This document shows, in pieces, positions 6,152 through 7,730 of a stretch of 7,730 nucleotides of DNA (within the stretch, counting starts at the first letter, position 1; every line of letters begins with the position of its first letter). This DNA comes from Leucobacter sp. GTDB taxonomy: Bacteria; Actinomycetota; Actinomycetes; Actinomycetales; Microbacteriaceae. The stretch spans positions 1 to 7,730 of the forward strand of contig JAPSIU010000123.1 of NCBI GenBank assembly GCA_031178565.1. Reading direction: 5' to 3'. The position numbers were made by a program, and so were the translations under genes. A model generated the notes under the pieces. The model was given only the letters and a program-made list of their open reading frames with translations, did no database searches and was not told the DNA's origin.

Positions 6152-6164
6152 TACGCGTCGGAAA

Positions 6165-6182
6165 GATCGGTCCAGGCCGATC
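6165..6182. promoter_or_regulatory. Near-palindrome upstream of the regulator gene, function unknown
   Basis: GATCGGTCCAGGCCGATC has perfect 6 bp arms (GATCGG/CCGATC) and a C-G pair further in. Its sequence is unrelated to the GGAGCGCTCC operator. It lies 65 nt upstream of the LacI-type start, where a promoter for that gene is expected. It could bind a second regulator or form a leader hairpin; chance is possible. Confidence 0.3.
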
Positions 6183-6215
6183 GCCTCCGCTTCGGCGGTG
6201 ACGGATCCGGTGTGT

Positions 6216-6234
6216 CCCCGGGCGGCGCCTGGGG
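6216..6234 (+). promoter_or_regulatory. Possible leader hairpin overlapping the regulator's ribosome site
   Basis: CCCCGGG (6216-6222) can pair with CCTGGGG (6228-6234; one G-U pair) around a CGGCG loop. The 3' arm takes in the GGGG that begins the Shine-Dalgarno GGGGAAGGG (6231-6239) of the LacI-type gene. Partial masking would lower regulator translation. In GC-rich DNA, small stems like this are common. Confidence 0.3.
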
Positions 6235-6246
6235 AAGGGTGATGCT

Positions 6247-7251
6247 GTGATGAAGAAAGCGCCCACCATCTACGACGTGGCGGAGCGCGCGGGTGTCTCG
6301 AAGTCTCTCGTCTCGCTGGTACTGCGCGGCTCTCCGCGCGTGAGCGAGGAGAAACGAGAGGCGGTGCTCGCCGCGGTCACCGCGCTCGACTACACTCCCA
6401 GCCGCCTCGCCGCCGGTCTCGCGGGCTCCCGGACCCGCAGCGTCGGCGTGGTGATCGACGAGTTCGAGAACCTGTGGTTCGCGCCGGCTCTCGAGGGGCT
6501 GCGCGCCGCGCTCGCCGAGGGTGGCTACAGCCTCAGCGTCGCCGATACCGCTCTCAATCAGCATTTGGGGCTCGATCCCGTGGAGGTGTTCCGCTCGCTG
6601 CGCGTCGACGGCCTCGTGCTCGCCGGCGAGGTGTCGGATGAGGCGGCCGGCCGCCTGACGGTGCCCGCGGTGATCCTCGGCACGCGGGCGCTCCGCGCCC
6701 CGAGGGCCGCGATCGTCTCAAGCGACGAGGTCGCGGGCGGTCGGATCGCAACGGCGCACCTCGCCGACCTCGGTCACCGCGACATCGTATGCGTCTCCGC
6801 GCCCGGTGCGAGTGCCGAGGCGCGTGAGGCGGGCTACCTCGCCGAGATGGGCGAGCGCGGGCTGACGCCGCGCGTGCTGCGCGCGGAGCGGACGAGCGAA
6901 GCCGCGGCGCGCACCGTCGCCGCGCACGAGATCTTCGCGGAGTCTGGTCGGGATCGACCCACGGCTGTGTTCGCGGTGAACGACCCCATGGCCGTCGGCG
7001 TGATCGGCGCCGTGCGCGAGTGCGGGTTCGCCGTGCCCCGCGACGTCTCGGTCGTGGGCTACGACGATTCGCCGCTCGCGGCGTACGAGCTCGTATCGCT
7101 CACCAGCGTGAGCGGCGACCCGCGGGAGCTTGGCGAGGCAGCCGGGCGGGCGCTCGTGACGATGATCGAGGATTCCGCCGATCCCGAACCCGCGCGACTC
7201 ACCCCCCGCCTCGTCGTGCGCGCTTCGACGGACCGACCGCAGCCGGCCTGA
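6247..7251 (+). CDS. LacI/GalR-family transcriptional repressor
   Basis: A 334-aa DNA-binding regulator of typical family length. The N-terminal helix-turn-helix TIYDVAERAGVSKSLVSLVL (7-26) is followed by PRVSEEKR and the hinge helix PSRLAAGLAG (51-60). Leu58 corresponds to the LacI hinge leucine that inserts into a central CpG step, and both nearby operators have a central CG. The periplasmic-binding-protein-like effector domain follows (about 65-330), with VNDPMAVGVIGAV (239-251), a CGFAVPRDVSVVGYDDS block (254-270) and the usual SVSGDPRELGEAAG stretch (287-300). The start is either GTG 6247 or the adjoining ATG 6250; the Shine-Dalgarno at 6232-6239 spaces better to the GTG. It is divergent from the dehydrogenase operon and adjacent to operator copy 2, so it probably represses this locus until a sugar or cyclitol inducer binds. 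The effector is unknown. Confidence 0.93.
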   Translation: MMKKAPTIYDVAERAGVSKSLVSLVLRGSPRVSEEKREAVLAAVTALDYTPSRLAAGLAGSRTRSVGVVIDEFENLWFAPALEGLRAALAEGGYSLSVADTALNQHLGLDPVEVFRSLRVDGLVLAGEVSDEAAGRLTVPAVILGTRALRAPRAAIVSSDEVAGGRIATAHLADLGHRDIVCVSAPGASAEAREAGYLAEMGERGLTPRVLRAERTSEAAARTVAAHEIFAESGRDRPTAVFAVNDPMAVGVIGAVRECGFAVPRDVSVVGYDDSPLAAYELVSLTSVSGDPRELGEAAGRALVTMIEDSADPEPARLTPRLVVRASTDRPQPA

Positions 7252-7280
7252 ACGCTCCTCCCCGCCGCGAGCCGCGCCGT

Positions 7281-7340
7281 CTTGCCTCATGTCAATAGGT
7301 CCGGGAGTGATTGGTGCTTGCCTCACGTAAATGGTCCGTG
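7281..7340. repeat. Two imperfect direct repeats at the insertion-sequence end
   Basis: Copy A begins CTTGCCTCATGTCAATAGG at 7281, and copy B begins CTTGCCTCACGTAAATGG at 7317, 36 bp further on. Both continue into GGTCCG. Over about 22 aligned positions there are two mismatches and one indel. Tandem short repeats at a transposon end, just beyond the transposase stop, are typical transposase-binding sites. The 36 bp period is about three and a half helical turns. Confidence 0.65.
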
Positions 7341-7344
7341 TAGC

Positions 7345-7730
7345 TCAGGCTGCGGGGCGAGTGCCTTGGGTGCGGGCTGCGGCGAGGTCGACGAGCTGCT
7401 GCTGGATGCGGAGGATGCGGCGGGTGATCGCCGCCGGGTTCAGCTTGGCATGCTCGGCTTCGAGCGCGGCGTGGGCGGCGGTGTCCAGCACGCCGGCGTC
7501 GAGGAGCCGCTGGTAGGGGGTGCGCGGGGCGTCGTAGACGCGCTTCTTCCGTCCCGAGCTGGTGTGTGTCCAGCCGGTGGCTTTCACGCAGGGCAGCAGG
7601 TGGTTCTTGCGCTTCATGACGAGGCCGTGTAGTTCGTTCAGCAGCCGTAGCTCGTGGTCGGTCTCGTAGCGGTAGCGGAACGCATGCCGTCTCACCCAGT
7701 CGCCGTTGCGCTGCTCGACGTGGGCGTTGT
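7345..7730 (-). CDS. C-terminal part of DDE/rve integrase-type transposase (5' part outside window)
   Basis: The - strand frame is open from the window edge (base 7728 inward) to the TGA at 7347-7345. It reads NAHVEQRNGDW, then VRRHAFRYRYETD, ending RTQGTRPAA. 'NAHVEQRN' matches the last catalytic block of retroviral-integrase-like transposases, in which the Glu is the third acidic DDE residue. The following LLNELHGL and VYDAPRTPYQRLLDAG blocks are typical of the family's C-terminal DNA-binding tail. About 128 residues are visible; related full-length proteins are usually over 400 aa. The exact IS family is not clear from this part: an IS1202/ISNCY-type or IS481-like integrase is my guess. 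A GTG at 7695 is internal and not the real start. No frameshift is seen in the visible part. Confidence 0.75.
   Translation of the reverse strand, partial: NAHVEQRNGDWVRRHAFRYRYETDHELRLLNELHGLVMKRKNHLLPCVKATGWTHTSSGRKKRVYDAPRTPYQRLLDAGVLDTAAHAALEAEHAKLNPAAITRRILRIQQQLVDLAAARTQGTRPAA

Larger units (their letters stand above)
7281..7730. mobile_element. End of an insertion sequence (partial, continues past window edge)
   Basis: The region from about 7281 combines the C-terminal part of a DDE/rve transposase on the - strand with two tandem copies of an end repeat outside its stop codon. The outer boundary is set at the start of the outer repeat and is approximate. The element lies 29 bp after the stop of the LacI-type gene, and no repressor residues are lost. 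The other end, and so a target-site duplication, is outside the window. Confidence 0.6.

Noticed and set aside
7252..7280. Search for a terminator after the LacI-type gene
   Set aside because: The 29 bp before the insertion-sequence end contain no stem of useful length.
7282..7632. + strand frame across the insertion-sequence end
   Set aside because: It is antisense to the transposase C-terminus and runs through the end repeats. No motif or ribosome site supports it.
1..7730. tRNA, rRNA, riboswitch, CRISPR, phage or defence genes
   Set aside because: No cloverleaf-like segment, regularly spaced repeats, conserved riboswitch core or defence-family motif was seen. All long genes are accounted for by catabolic, regulatory and transposase functions.

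Overview
The window is GC-rich, with G or C at most third codon positions and frequent GTG starts. Genes are tightly packed and Shine-Dalgarno sites are clear. This points to a high-GC actinobacterium. The family is a guess from gene style: Micrococcales, perhaps Microbacteriaceae. Nearly all of the window is one carbohydrate/cyclitol catabolic locus, centred on what looks like myo-inositol (or inositol-isomer) use, with the edge of an insertion sequence at the right end.

Layout: (1) 1-1030, + strand: the last 38 codons of a Gfo/Idh/MocA dehydrogenase resembling the C-terminus of inositol dehydrogenase (IolG), then a complete IolH-type TIM-barrel protein. (2) 1031-3640, + strand: a promoter with a perfect palindromic operator, then an MFS sugar/inositol:proton symporter (IolT-like), then a second Gfo/Idh/MocA dehydrogenase of the YvaA/YhhX/IolW type starting 2 nt after the transporter stop. 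(3) 3711-6032, - strand, convergent with (2): a third Gfo/Idh/MocA dehydrogenase (403 aa) followed by a second TIM-barrel sugar isomerase/epimerase-like protein (337 aa), separated by a long inverted repeat. (4) 6033-6246: divergent control region with a promoter for the - strand operon and a second copy of the operator. (5) 6247-7251, + strand: a LacI-family repressor. (6) 7281-7730: the end of an insertion sequence, with two copies of a ~22 bp direct repeat and the C-terminal part of a DDE/rve transposase that continues past the window edge.

How it fits together: the 12 bp core TGGAGCGCTCCA occurs at the promoter of the transporter operon and at the promoter of the - strand dehydrogenase/isomerase operon, beside the lacI-type gene. 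The simplest reading is a local regulon. The LacI protein represses uptake (MFS) and two sets of oxidation and TIM-barrel lyase/isomerase enzymes until a cyclitol or sugar-derived inducer binds. The dehydrogenases would oxidise a ring hydroxyl to a ketone, and the TIM-barrel proteins would act on the keto product. Substrate assignment for the - strand module is open. The dehydrogenase plus AP-endonuclease-2-fold pairing is also the signature of 3-keto-glycoside routes (levoglucosan, C-glycosides). No RNA genes, CRISPR arrays or phage genes were seen.
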